From NCBI GenBank assembly GCA_028554645.1, contig JAQOOI010000049.1, positions 186,001-250,000 on the forward strand: 64,000 bases of DNA. Reading direction: 5' to 3'. This DNA is from Omphalotus guepiniiformis. Lineage: Eukaryota; Basidiomycota; Agaricomycetes; Agaricales; Omphalotaceae. The position numbers were made by a program, and so were the translations under genes. Below, piece after piece: positions 43,362 to 53,514 of the stretch. Position 1 is the first letter of the stretch. Every line of letters starts with the position of its first letter. The notes beneath the pieces were generated by a model. It saw only the letters and a list, made by a program, of their open reading frames with translations. It was not told the DNA's origin and did not search any database.

Positions 43362-44457
43362 ATGCCCGTGAAACGAACAACCTCCACTCGTGAGAGCGCC
43401 CGCAAACGAGGCTCTAGCCCTTACCCCTTCTTTTATCGCCAAATTCTCCGAGCTCAGCAAAAGAAGGCCCCGAACATCACTACCACAATCCAGCGGGAGT
43501 TACAGAACGTTCCCTAGTAAGTTTTCAGCAGTGTGCCTGCCCAGATTTCCACTGAACACTGCGCAGCCCAACCGACTACATTGGAAGGTTGTTACCTGCG
43601 AACCAGATATGGGCCCTGGTTAAGGACAACACCGTAGAATTACGGTGCTTTTGCGAGATCCAGGCCCGTACCTGGCAGGTTTCCAGGGCCTCAAAAAGTG
43701 TTTACGCTGGCAAGTCGTTTGCAGGGTGCGGACAGACTCGTCCAACCCAACGTTGCGCCTATCACAGTAAGCCGTTTCTAACCTCAGAGTTTCCCCTTGA
43801 CCGACCTTATCTTTTAGTCTGTTTCGACGATGTGCGGGCCCGTGGAGCGGGAACCATTCTAACTTTGTATTACCCCCGCCCCAGCGTGGATGGTAGGCAA
43901 CTCCCTTTCCTTGCAAGCTATATTCTTTTGACCCCCCCTTTAACTACGCCCCGTCCTAGTCTTGTTACTGATAGCGAAGGTAAACCCTTCCCTTGGATTC
44001 ATTCTGTAGCTAATCTCTGGTTTTTTAAAGCCCTTGAGGCACCCAATGCATCGGAGGATGGGACTGCAAAGAACGTGTCCTCCCTTATTGCACGCCTCAA
44101 CAGGCTTGAGGCAGACACTCGACGCGGATCCTCAGGCCAAATCGTCTACGACCGAACGGGCCAGTTCAAAGACATAGGTAACGTTAGGGAAATCCCTCTC
44201 CTTAGCTATTTTAACACTCTGCTCTAGAGGACGAGGACGACGAAGTGTTAGTCTTCACCAATAAAGGGACCCAAAAAGACCCTATTGATCTAACCTTGGA
44301 CGGGCGAGTTACTATCGGTAAGTACTCTTTCTGAATTCTTTTTCGCTGTCACCTCTGATTTCTGGGCTCAGACGGCGCCATTGGCTGCCCCTGCAAGGTT
44401 TGCGGAAAACTCAAATTCTGTTCCAAGCACGTCTGTGACCTCTCCAAGCTAGAATAG
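43362..44457 (+). CDS. GRF-like zinc-finger protein with cysteine-rich C-terminus
   Basis: Starts MPVKRTTSTRESARKRGSSP. Exon 1 ends at 43516 (phase 2). After a 50-nt intron: YPTDYIGRLLPANQIWALVK, then a zinc-binding block LRCFCEIQARTWQVSRASKS with YAGKSFAGCGQTRPTQRCAY. The C-x-C, G-x-x-F-x-x-C, then C-x-Y pattern is that of GRF zinc fingers (single-stranded nucleic-acid binding, seen in NEIL3, topoisomerase 3A and transposon proteins). A 51-nt in-frame segment (43769-43819) may be an intron. Then IHSVANLWFFKALEAPN, a coiled stretch (NVSSLIARLNRLEADTR), an acidic patch EDEDDEVLVF, and a second cysteine cluster CPCKVCGKLKFCSKHVCDL ending at 44457. It converges on the TET/JBP gene, 144 bp apart. 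Probably intact. Confidence 0.72.
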
Positions 44458-44601
44458 ACCCTTATTATTTTCTTGTCGCCTGCTCCCTGCTGTGATACTC
44501 AAATTGCATTAGATTAAGAAAAACTTGTACTTAGTGACTAAAAGAATACAATCCGGTTTACTGCTATAAAGAATTTTGAGTGAAAAGAAAAAAACCAGTC
44601 T

Positions 44602-46376
44602 CTAGTCAATCCGGGCTACAAGCTCATCAAGATGGGAGAAATTCTCCACGCGCTCAAGGTAAGCGGTCTCCTTCTTTTCCTGTACCTTCTTCCACTTACG
44701 AGGATCCGTGTTCTTCAGCGTCTCCTCAGTCACGCAGCCGTTCTCCACCCACCGAAAGATAGCGCCTGCGGAGTATTGGGTGAACGAACAGCGCTGGTCT
44801 CCTGAAGGAAGGTTAGCTTCTAGGGAAACAATAAGTCCAAAAAAACTTACCAGGGGCTAGTGGTGTATTGGAATGAGTGACTATGGAGGAAGGAATCAAA
44901 GCGGAAGCAGCGTGAGGGAAATCCACAACCAACTTCCATTCCCAAAGTATTAACCGAGCACTTCGAGTAGGATCAAAACGCCCAAGGGCAGTTATAGCGC
45001 AGAGGCCAAAAGCCCAGTTCATATGATCCCGGTGGATATAGGAACGAACCTTTCCTCCGAAGTTGAAGGCTGCAGCGGTAAACACGACGCCGTCAAAGTT
45101 CGGGCCCGGGAGGGTTGGTTTGGCTTTGTACATTGCATCGAGGGTCTTTTCGTACTCGGCGTAAACACGAGGAGCCCAAAGTTTGAAGACAGCTGCTGTA
45201 TTATCAGACGCGATTGAACAGGTGGGTCAAAACACCTACAGTTTTGATACTGAGCTACGCGACGTACAGCCTTGTGCCCCACCAGCTGGTCCAGAACAGG
45301 GTTCATGTCCCGGTTGTTCAAGCAGACAGGAGACTTATTTCCCATGCCCATTGATATTCCCCGGTTGAACGCTGGAAAAGCGCCGCGATTGTGGGGCCCA
45401 GTCGTCGCGGCTTCCCCTTCTTCCATCAACAAGTCAAAGAAGGCGTAGGCGTCGTCGACGTAAGTGGGGTCGTTAGGCTGACCGAAGAAACCACCACAAA
45501 CCCTCCCCTTGCTGTCTATCACTGGTACAGGGCGGCTACAGAAAGAAATCAACGAAAAGAAGGGCTTAGACAAAGGAAGGTACCCACTCTCCTTCCCATT
45601 CTACATGTTGAAACCCTCTTGCCAGAAGTTCCGGAAGGTCCCACTCTGCTCTTCGCTCCTCTGTATCGCCAAGCTCCTCTGCAGTCCCTCGCTTGCCGGT
45701 ATGGGCGCCCTTAGCAGCCCCTAACTCAGCTGTGTCCGTCGTCAATCGAATAGGCTCAGAAGAGCCAAAGAGACGCTTGAACAAACGCTTCTTGGCCTTC
45801 GAACGGTTGGGTTTCGAACCTCTAGGCTGGGAACAACCGGAATCCGCGTTGGAAGGTTCTGCCAAAGGCCTGGTTTTACCCTTCTGGCGTTGCAGCTGGC
45901 GACGCCGACGACGCTTTCTGTTACGATTGCTTTGAGGAGCACCGGAGCTTTCTTCAACCGCACTGTTCGGTGCTGCAACGTAGCTGGGGTTTTCTTCCGG
46001 TTGTCCTCCTTCGTCTGTAACGCCGATGCCGTCCTCGCTTTCGCAGCTGTCGTCGTCGTCCACTTGGTCAGTCGTTTCGCCGTCCACTGTACTCGCGGCC
46101 GTTTCCGCTCCCAGGTCTTCTTCCACGGTCAGAGAGGGGGCCTCCTCCAAAGCTGCAGCTACCTGCTCCAAAAAGTCCAAAGACGAGGGAAGAAAGAGAG
46201 GAGACACTGGGTCCAGTCCTTTCCCCCTAGCTAAATCTTCACCAGCAGAGGTTCCAGGCTGGTAAAGCCCTGCCACAGGGTCTGAGGGTACACGTTTGGT
46301 CTATAGGAATTGAAGAGTTAGGCTCCGTTCGAGGCAATAGCCCCCCGGCACGTACCGACCGTAAGTAGTAGCCCAT
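44602..46376 (-). CDS. TET/JBP-family 2-oxoglutarate/Fe(II) dioxygenase
   Basis: Predicted nucleic-acid base hydroxylase of the TET/JBP family (oxidises 5-methylcytosine or related bases). Exons: MGYYLRS from 46376, intron, then an acidic plus basic N-terminal region (TTDQVDDDDSCESEDG; NRKRRRRRQLQRQKGKTRP) to EWEG, intron, RPVPVIDSKGRVCGGFFG, YVDDAYAFFDLLMEEGEAA, intron, FKLWAPRVYAEYEKTLDAMY, and the double-stranded beta-helix core: FTAAAFNFGGKVRSYIHRDH (H-x-D iron ligands HRD), WAFGLCAITALGRFDPTRSA, LWEWKLVVDFPH, IVTHSNTPLAP (distal His), last intron 44850-44820, QRCSFTQYSAGAIFRW (2OG-binding Arg) and a helical tail to 44602. All ligand residues are present and the frame is unbroken, so it should be active. 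Such genes are expanded in Agaricomycetes and linked to transposons. Confidence 0.86.
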
Positions 46377-46448
46377 CCCGCCCCCGTACGAAGCTAAACC
46401 CCAAAAGAATCAGCTGTAGGCTCCTTCAAAGAGAGCACGAAGGGGCTG

Positions 46449-46620
46449 GGAGCAGCTCCGTATCCAGGGGCCTCAGTTGGATCCAACGGGGGTCGAATCC
46501 GCCACCTGAGGCGCTCTGAACGACGGGAACTGCTCCGAGGAGCCAGAGGCACTCAAGGGCCCTCAGTTAGATCCAACCGGGGGGTCGAATCCGCTACCTG
46601 AGGCGCCTACGCCTCTGGCT
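46449..46620. repeat. Two adjacent nested inverted-repeat units upstream of the TET/JBP gene
   Basis: Unit 1 has outer arms GGAGCAG (46449) and CTGCTCC (46530) enclosing inner arms GCCTCAG (46470) and CTGAGGC (46506), plus the palindrome GTTGGATCCAAC in the loop. Unit 2 has outer arms AGCCAGAGGC (46541-46550) and GCCTCTGGCT (46611-46620), enclosing inner GCCTCAG (46560) and CTGAGGC (46598). The inner cores are near-identical direct copies with a B-box-like GGTCGAATCC. They lie 70-245 bp before the TET/JBP start codon: possible operator, cruciform or element end. Confidence 0.75.
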
Positions 46621-47220
46621 CTTGAACGCCAGGGTTGGGGAAAAAGGGCCACGAACCTCTGAAGAATGGTCAAGGAAAGTGAATGTGAGGGAGGAAGAAC
46701 CGGAAATCAACGAAAGCCTTTATCCGAACTCGAACACGGTCACGCGCTCAGCCACAACCGTGTTCCTTTTGTTCCCCTTTGTTGTATTTCCCTTGTGGCT
46801 TTTTAGGGAGAGGTTGCCTTGTTTTTATTAGGAAGGAAAGAGCCAACCTCGATAGCCGTATGTGCAGGCTGAACTTCTTACCGTCTCTTCCTTCGACTAA
46901 CTCCCGAGTAGATGCAACCGTCGAACCGCACCTACCCTCCCTCTGCTCTTTTCTGCTCAAGCAATGCAGCTTCCTCGGTCCCACGAATAACATATCTCTA
47001 AGACGTTCGGTTCGTCGGCGTCAAACGAGAGCTATCAGGGAGGTAGAAGAGGACATCGAGGATGAGATGGTTACGCCACGGGCAGAATACCGACCGACGT
47101 AGTACGGTGCGTCGCGTAATAATTCCAACCGCAATTTTGCGACTGACGATGTTGGCCACATTTCTTGTGAGTAATCGGTTTACCTCTAGGTTCGTAATGT
47201 ATCTGAAGGATTATTTTTCC
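46621..47220. other. Intergenic
   Basis: No supported gene. Possible shared upstream region of the TET/JBP gene and the fragments that follow. Short frames on either strand look like chance. Confidence 0.25.
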
Positions 47221-47530
47221 AGATGTCACAGTCGAATTGTACACCCTCACCCTCAAAGAACTCGACAAAGGTCTCCTCGAAGTAATATCCTCCTCCGCCG
47301 AATTCGAAATAGTCCCAATCCGTCGACGCGAAGATATACGGCCGACTACCCGTTAAACTCGAAGCAGCGTCAGTAAACTTTGAAGCGCCTTATTTCCTGA
47401 CATTCCTCCTACTTCAAGCACGCTTCAGTCGCCTCATCTACCTCTCTTCACAATCTCCAAGCCATTTACCCCCCAATCTACCTTCTACACTCGAATCCTC
47501 TCCAACCCTCTTCGCACGCGCGCGAAGATG
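47221..47530 (+). pseudogene. BRR2 (U5 snRNP helicase) Sec63-domain fragment
   Basis: Reads VELYTLTLKELDKGLLEVIS, SSAEFEIVPIRRREDI, then after a small deletion and frame change YGRLPVKLEAASVNFEAPYF, LTFLLLQARFSRL. This is the start of the first Sec63 domain of Brr2-type spliceosomal helicases (SAEFExxPIRxxED, lLRRIYDRxPVKL, KTxLLLQAHFSRL). The rest of the 2,100-residue gene is absent, so this is a transposed scrap, not the host BRR2 gene. It joins directly to unrelated sequence at about 47530. Confidence 0.7.
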
Positions 47531-47829
47531 TCGCTTCTGTGCTGACGACGATGCTCGATGCTTTGGCTCCGTCCGCTTCGCCTGGAGGAGCGAGGATCCA
47601 CTTAGCTGAGACAGGAGCGCACTTCGACGACGTTCCGCGGAGCTGGAGGGTTTCTCGAGGCCTTTGTGGGCTCTGGCGTCACTCATTGCTGGAGGGGAAC
47701 AGCGGCATTCTGGTCCGCATTTGCGTACTGTATCCCAGCGTCTACCATTTACCCTCACGACACTCAAACGTCCTGTCCTGTGTAACCTACGCTCACGGCT
47801 ACACAACCCAATCCTCCTCCGTGGTGCGT

Positions 47830-48500
47830 TCACACCTTCGGGCGTTTCAAACTGCGACGGTTTCTACTGCCAAATCAAATTCTTGTTCTTCGAACGTAAA
47901 CTCCACTGTCGTAAATGCGGAGGTATATTTTGTCAAGCATGTACATCCCGAATCACACCTCTCCTCGATACAACAAACCTACCTTTCCTAAACCCGCCAA
48001 GGAACGTACCCATCTACGAATTCGAGACGCCTTACGCTCGGGTTACTTGTTCGAGGGTTTGTGATGATTGTTGGGATCAACTTCGAATTCACGACACCTG
48101 AACTTGTTAGACCTTCGTTACCTATCGTTTTGTTAACGAAGAGACCTTTATCGGATAGTGGGACTAGTTCGCCTGTTTCGGAGAGTCCTCGTACACCTCC
48201 GAATGCGAATACACTTCGACTTGTCGCCGTTGGTGGTGCGCGAAAGTCGGATATGTTACCCTCCCTACCTCTTCAGAGGAGTCTTTCGCGTTCTTCGAAC
48301 CCTGATTTGAGGAGACGCGTTACGCTTCGGTCGAGTCATTTACCGTTGTTGGCGGATGAGGAACGTTCTTATGGCGAACTTGATTCGTACCCGCTTTGTA
48401 GATCCTCTGTGTTGTGTAAAGCGACTGGAGGAGGGCGTTGGGAACCTAAACAATTGGATTCCCCCCGGCTCTCCTTCTCGTTCGTGGTGATTGTGATTGA
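47830..48500 (+). pseudogene. FYVE zinc-finger gene fragment
   Basis: Encodes KFLFFERKLHCRKCGGIFCQ, ACTSRITPLLDTTNLPFL, PIYEFETPYARVTCSRVCDD and CWDQL: the (R/K)(R/K)LHCRxCGxxxC...C, RVCxxC pattern of FYVE fingers that bind PI3P on endosomes. The first cysteine pair is distorted (C-x4-C). A frameshift near 48090 moves the reading to TPELVRPSLPIVLLTKRPLS, SESPRTPPNANTLRLVA and SLPLQRSLSRSSNPDLRRRV, a serine-rich continuation typical of fungal FYVE proteins. No N-terminus is found; the left end is fused to the BRR2 scrap. Decayed or chimeric. Confidence 0.65.
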
Positions 48501-49546
48501 CGTTGGGGTTACAGGCATTCAACTGTTTCTGGTGGCGTTCTCTAAGCCGTTCGACGACGACTTCCTCGACCCCTGCCTCGTCAAGTCCATCGTACTTTCC
48601 AATTCCTTTACGCCGACGAGCTGTTCAACAACTTCTTCAGACGACGGGCCATCGTACAGGCGCCAGCTCTCGTTCTGTGTCGCGGTCTGTCGAACTCGGG
48701 GCTCAACTTTGTTTTCGGTTTTTCTTTTTGTTTCGCAGGGTGAAATTCAGATTCGATATTAGCAGGGGTCCATACGGGCGTATAGCTACCGCCATTCTAC
48801 TAGTATCTGTATTGATATTCTACTAGCCCTTGATCTTGCAATACATTTCCATTCTGTTCAACTAATAGAGTATGAGTTTTTCCGGGCCTGTTTCTTCTCA
48901 GGGGATGGAGCTCGAAGTCGTTTCCGGGAAGGGGGTTTCAAAACAGAGGACGAAGTACCGGCAACTTCGGCGTTCAGCAAAGACAACAGAGTGTTTCGAA
49001 GTCGCGGAACCAGGTTTAGAAACAGAAGCTTTCATCCCAGATGTTGGTGGTGGAAGCTTGGATAATCGGGTTCAATTCCGGTTCATATGTAGGTCTTAAT
49101 CTAAACTGATTAATCAGAACTGGTTCTACTTTTGATACCGCTCATAGTTCCTACCCCCGCGCCTTGGTACTTAGACTTACCTGCTAGCGGTACCCAAGTA
49201 TGCGAGCGCTAGACTAGCTGTCCGAGAACCCGTAAAAAGGGGTGAGGGGTGATTAAGGGTTTCAGCGACCCAAACGCGGAGCTTTGAAGAGACTGAGTGA
49301 GGTGTGGTTAAGGGTTTCAGTTACCCAAATGCGGAACTTTGAAGAGGCTGAGAAGCGGAAGGGATGAGGTGCGGGTTGTTTGTGCGATAATTAAAAGGAA
49401 AAAGCTACTAGAGAGCGAAACTGAAGGCGTTTCTCGACGGCAGAGGTTTCGATTGGGTTTGAGTGGAGGAGCTTGGATATTTTACCGGCAAAAGGAAAGA
49501 AAGGGCAGAGGCTAGCTGCTGACACTAACAAAGAGGCTATGAGAAA
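48501..49546. repeat. Gene-poor stretch with a duplicated 40-bp block
   Basis: The block (G/T)TTAAGGGTTTCAG(C/T)(G/T)ACCCAAA.GCGGA.CTTTGAAGAG is present at 49250-49292 and 49305-49348. A short open frame at 48872-49099 (MSFSGPVSSQGMELEVVSGK) has no recognised domain and no clear support. Confidence 0.5.
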
Positions 49547-51760
49547 GTGAGGTGAGTGGCGCGAAGAATAAGCCCGAAGAGATGCGTCTTGTTATCGGTC
49601 AACAAACGGTCGAAGGCGTTGAGGGGTTGTCCGAACAAAGCCAGTCCTCCATCGCGAACGCTGGCGTTGAATGAGGCAGACGGTTCTCGAGGGACATTCC
49701 CTTTGAACCTTGACTTAGCCTATACTCTGCCCCCGGTGGCCTCGACGAGATCGCGGGGAAAGATACAGTAGGGCTGAGGAAATTCACGTGAGCTATTGGA
49801 AGAGAATTTGAGCCCGCCGAGTTTCTTAAATCTTGGGCCGACATCAATATAGAAACTGGCAGGGGCGCAAGATCGAGCCAATCCTCAAGGGTTAGAGACC
49901 AAGTGGTGAGATCGAACGAATCCATGCGGCCGCCATCCAAAGAAGCTGGCGGAGGCGAGGAGGTAGGGGTCGTAACACCGGATCCTGTAGAAATGGAGCC
50001 TGTGGCCTACAAGTGAAGTTAAATGGCTACTTTTAGAACCTGTTTTGCGTTAGCGACTTACGTGCTGAGGAGCCTCGTCCCAAGGTAGGCGTTCGGTTGA
50101 TTCTTTTGAGACGATCTGGGTGGGAGGACGAGGCGTTTCGGCGTTTAGCTGCGAGCCCGGAGCATCCGTTGAAAGATAAAGCGGGGAGAGCTGATCGTCA
50201 TGATCCCCACCGCCTTTATATTCTCGCTCAAAGGAACGTTCTGTCATGGGACTTGGCAGGTGCGCAAGATCGAGCCAATCCTCAAGGGTTAGAGACCAAG
50301 CGGTGAGATCGAACGAATCCATGCGGCCGCCATCCAAAGAAGCTGGCGGAGGCGAGGAGGTAGGGGTCGTAACACCGGATCCTGTAGAAATGGAGCCTGT
50401 GGCCTACAAGTGAAGTTAAATGACTACTTGTAGAACCTGTTTTGCGTTAGCGACTTACGTGCTGAGGAGCCTCGTCCCAAGGTAGGCGTTCGGTTGATTC
50501 TTTTGAGACGATCTGGGTGGGAGGACGAGGCGTTTCGGCGTTTAGCTGCGAGCCCGGAGCATCCGTTGAAAGATAAAGCGGGGAGAGCTGATCGTCATGA
50601 TCCCCACCGCCTTTATATTCTCGCTCAAAGGAACGTTCTGTCATGGGACTTGGCAGGTGCGCAAGATCGAGCCAATCCTCAAGGGTTAGAGACCAAGCGG
50701 TGAGATCGAACGAATCCATGCGGCCGCCATCCAAGGAAGCTGGCGGAGGCGAGGAGGTAGGGGTCGTAACACCGGATCCTGTAGAAATGGAGCCTGTGGC
50801 CTACAAGTGAAGTTAAATGGCTACTTTTAGAACCTGTTTTGCGTTAGCGACTTACGTGCTGAGGAGCCTCGTCCCAAGGTAGGCGTTCGGGTGATTCTTT
50901 TGAGACGATTTGGGTGGGAGGACGAGGCGTTTCGGCGTTTAGCTGCGAGCCTGGAGCGTCCGTTGAAAGATGAAGCGGGGAGAGCTGATCGTCGTGACCC
51001 CCACCGCCTTTATATTCTCGCTCAAAGGAACGTTCTGTCATGGGACTGCCGAAACGAATGACAACCTCAGGAACGTGGTGCTGATCAAATTCAGACATCG
51101 CGCTGCCTAATTCTCGACCCATTTTCCCTTCCAGCAACAACTGCGATACTTTCTCGCAGCGTTTCGTATCCTTTGGCTCCACCCTCCTCCTCCGCTCGTT
51201 TGTCCTTGCCTTTCGAGGCCGAAACGTGGGGTCGGGGTGCTCACGCTGTTGTTTGGCAAGCGCGGCAGCCCTACCGTGCCAAACCTCCTGCTGGTCTCCC
51301 GGAAGGCTTTGCCACACGTTACCAGCTACCTGTGAGAGGGTTTTGCCGTTTCCGACGGACGCTGAGACGTGCTTATCCTTCGACATAGCCGAGCGGTAAA
51401 GGATGAACGCATTTGGGGAACGCTGTGACTGGCTAAGGAGGCCTACAGGATTCGGGAACGTCGTCAAATGTTCGAAAGCGTACGGGGAAGAGGGCGACGA
51501 CGAACTGGGGCCAGCAGCCGAGACTCGGAATTCGGAGGTGAAAGACCCCGTCTCAGCTGGGACAGTTTACAAGGTTAGTAGATAGAAAGCGCACAATGCA
51601 AGTAAGATAGCCTACCCGGGCCTTCTGCAGTCCTGCCTCGCCAGCCTCTGCGTCTTTTGGCAGGCATACGCGCTTAATGTCGCGACCAGTCGGACCCAGG
51701 AAGGAGAGCACCCAAACAACTAGTACGAGAAGGATCCTTGGCGACCTTCAGTTCGATTCA
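49547..51760 (-). CDS. HMG-box protein with tandemly duplicated exons
   Basis: Predicted DNA-binding HMG-box (MATA_HMG type) factor. Minus-strand exons: GPTGRDIKRVCLPKDAEAGE to about 51615; then ETGSFTSEFRVSAAGPSSSS, YAFEHLTTFPNPVGLLSQSQ and the HMG box RSPNAFILYRSAMSKDKHVS, LSQVAGNVWQSLPGDQQEVW, AKQQREHPDPTFRPRKAR, followed by SPMTERSFEREYKGGGG to WDEAPQH at 50859. Two near-identical 342-nt exons follow (each 114 codons, ATGSISTGSGV ... LDLAHLPSPMTERSF ... APQH), separated by 55-nt phase-0 introns, then a terminal exon ending in LEDWLDLAPLPVSI and probably DNKTHLFGLILRATHLTFS at 49547. The final splice is unresolved, as is the start codon. The HMG fold looks intact (both core Trp present). 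Confidence 0.75.
49885..51045. repeat. 397-bp tandem exon-intron duplication
   Basis: The repeat period is exactly 397 bp (homologous points 50062, 50459, 50856), containing a 342-bp exon and a 55-bp intron. Copies differ at only a few positions (for instance TGACTACTTGTAG versus TGGCTACTTTTAG). Junction sequence CTGCCAAGTCCC combines the flanks CTGCCAGTTTC and GGCAGTCCC, indicating a short CCAGT/CAGT microhomology at the breakpoint. Confidence 0.95.
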
Positions 51761-53039
51761 ATGCATTCATAAGGGCGGGGGTATTGACTCGAAGTACTAA
51801 AAATACGGCGCTGCCTTGTTCCCGGAAGGAGGTTAGGTGTTTCGTGCCAGGCACGCTGGGTTTTTCTTCCGGTGCTGTTGCCCGCTTCTGAAAAAAAAAA
51901 CAGGCCCGCTGGTTTTTTCTCAACCTTTAATGGATCATCGATCACGGCTTTTGTTAAGCCCCTGGAATGTAGACGGCATTACTTACAGCGTCGTATTACA
52001 CATTAAGACCCATTAAGACCCATGACGTGAACGTATATGAATGTGCCGGCGTCAATTGCCAGCCCAAAGAGAAAGGTGCACGCGGGAACGTTGAACACGG
52101 AATATCGAATATTGAAGCCCAGGGAAAACCCGCTGAGTTGAGAAGTGACAAAAAATAATTGAACGCACCAGCAATGTATCCGCGTTTAAGAACTTGTTCC
52201 ATGCCGGTCTTCTGCGGCTTCCTCCTGATCAATTTGGAATTGATGGGAATGATCGCACAAAGACGTACCAGGTCACTTGTAGAAATGTAGTTGCAATCAA
52301 TTATTAGAGTATTTCAGCAACACACGGCAAATTCATCCAATCTCCCGAGTCTCGCTTAGTTCCGCCGTGACTTGGCCCAAAATTTGTTTAGCTCCACAGC
52401 CTTCGACGAGGCTCCACTCCTCCATTCTCTCATCATCAACAATCTGCTTTGTCCTCTTGCTTTCGTTCTAGTAATGCCAGTGTCTTTTGGTGTCTTTCCC
52501 AGGCCTATCTTTGCTTGAGCTGTACTTGTGTGGCCTACAATCTTCACATTATTAAGATGTTGCGTTGTCTCCATACGGCCATAGATTACGAGTTCGAAAT
52601 GAAATGTAGAACTCGTTCTTTCTGGCGATTTTTGTGCCAATTTTGATCCAGTTAAGCGTGATGCCGCTGTCATTCATTTCGGCACGTCACTTTTCGGCAT
52701 ATTCCTGATTGTCACGTGTCACCCTGCTGAAGCCATATTCCTCGCCTTGATCCTGTTAAGTGTGAGCGTTGTCGTTATTCTCATTCTCGTGCCTTTCAGC
52801 CGTCCGCGTCATAATCGAAGATTTGAAGAGATGGCTTGTGGACCTCACGACTTGCTCTCTGCAGAAGGGACCCTCAAACTCTGCTGCAGATCATGTTCCT
52901 TCATTTCTTCACCTCACTACCTGCTGTCCTCGCAAGGCTAATGAATAAATTCCCAATTCCCTTCAACCTCCGGTTCTCGATTCACATCGCATTCACGAAT
53001 GGACTTCACCATATGCCCGAGCTCAAGACTCTAGACGAC
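51761..53039. other. Intergenic
   Basis: No supported gene. Two copies of ATTAAGACCCAT are adjacent at 52003-52022. The 52,800-53,030 stretch has coding-like scraps that may be the decayed 5' part of the LRR-like gene. Confidence 0.25.
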
Positions 53040-53514
53040 GCTGGCCTCGCAAGATCTCACTACATTGGCAGACAATGCCATCAAGGGAGCTCTCGTTAAT
53101 ACTACGAAATCTACGTACACAGCGGGCCAAACTCAAGTAGACCCTTTACTTCATCTTCCGTCTTTGACGACGCTCAAGGCCGCTTTATGGGATATGCCTT
53201 CGCTCAAGAATGTCTCGGTCATCGCGAGTGATTTCAAGTACGCAGGGAAGGGTTTCGAGAGCTTTTTCGTCAAGCATGGGGAGGGAATTAAGCAGCTTGA
53301 GTTGGGACATTCTACGTCGGAAGTGGGGGAGCATTATCTCACTGCTGTTGGAGGTTTCGCGGGTACTAATGCCCTCACGTTTGGCGCTAACGGCATGGTG
53401 CCCCTAGCGACATGGTGTCCGAATCTCAAGCAATTCATTTGTAGTGCGGACGCTGAGTGGAATTGGGAGCAGCCTGATTGGATTGCGCCGCATGTGTTGC
53501 TGCCGTGTCATCCT

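Noticed and set aside
46470..46604. Functional tRNA genes
   Set aside because: A B-box-like GGTCGAATCC and a 7-bp stem are present, but there is no anticodon arm or A box; treated as inverted repeats.
49250..49350. Telomere-like TTAAGGG motifs
   Set aside because: Only two copies 55 bp apart as part of a longer duplicated block, not a TTAGGG array.
49547..51760. HMG-box gene as a mating-type locus
   Set aside because: Agaricomycete mating loci use homeodomain pairs and pheromone receptors; none is nearby, and HMG-box genes are numerous in these genomes.
52356..52673. 106-codon minus-strand frame
   Set aside because: No domain, no splice support, and a composition consistent with chance in a gene-poor region.
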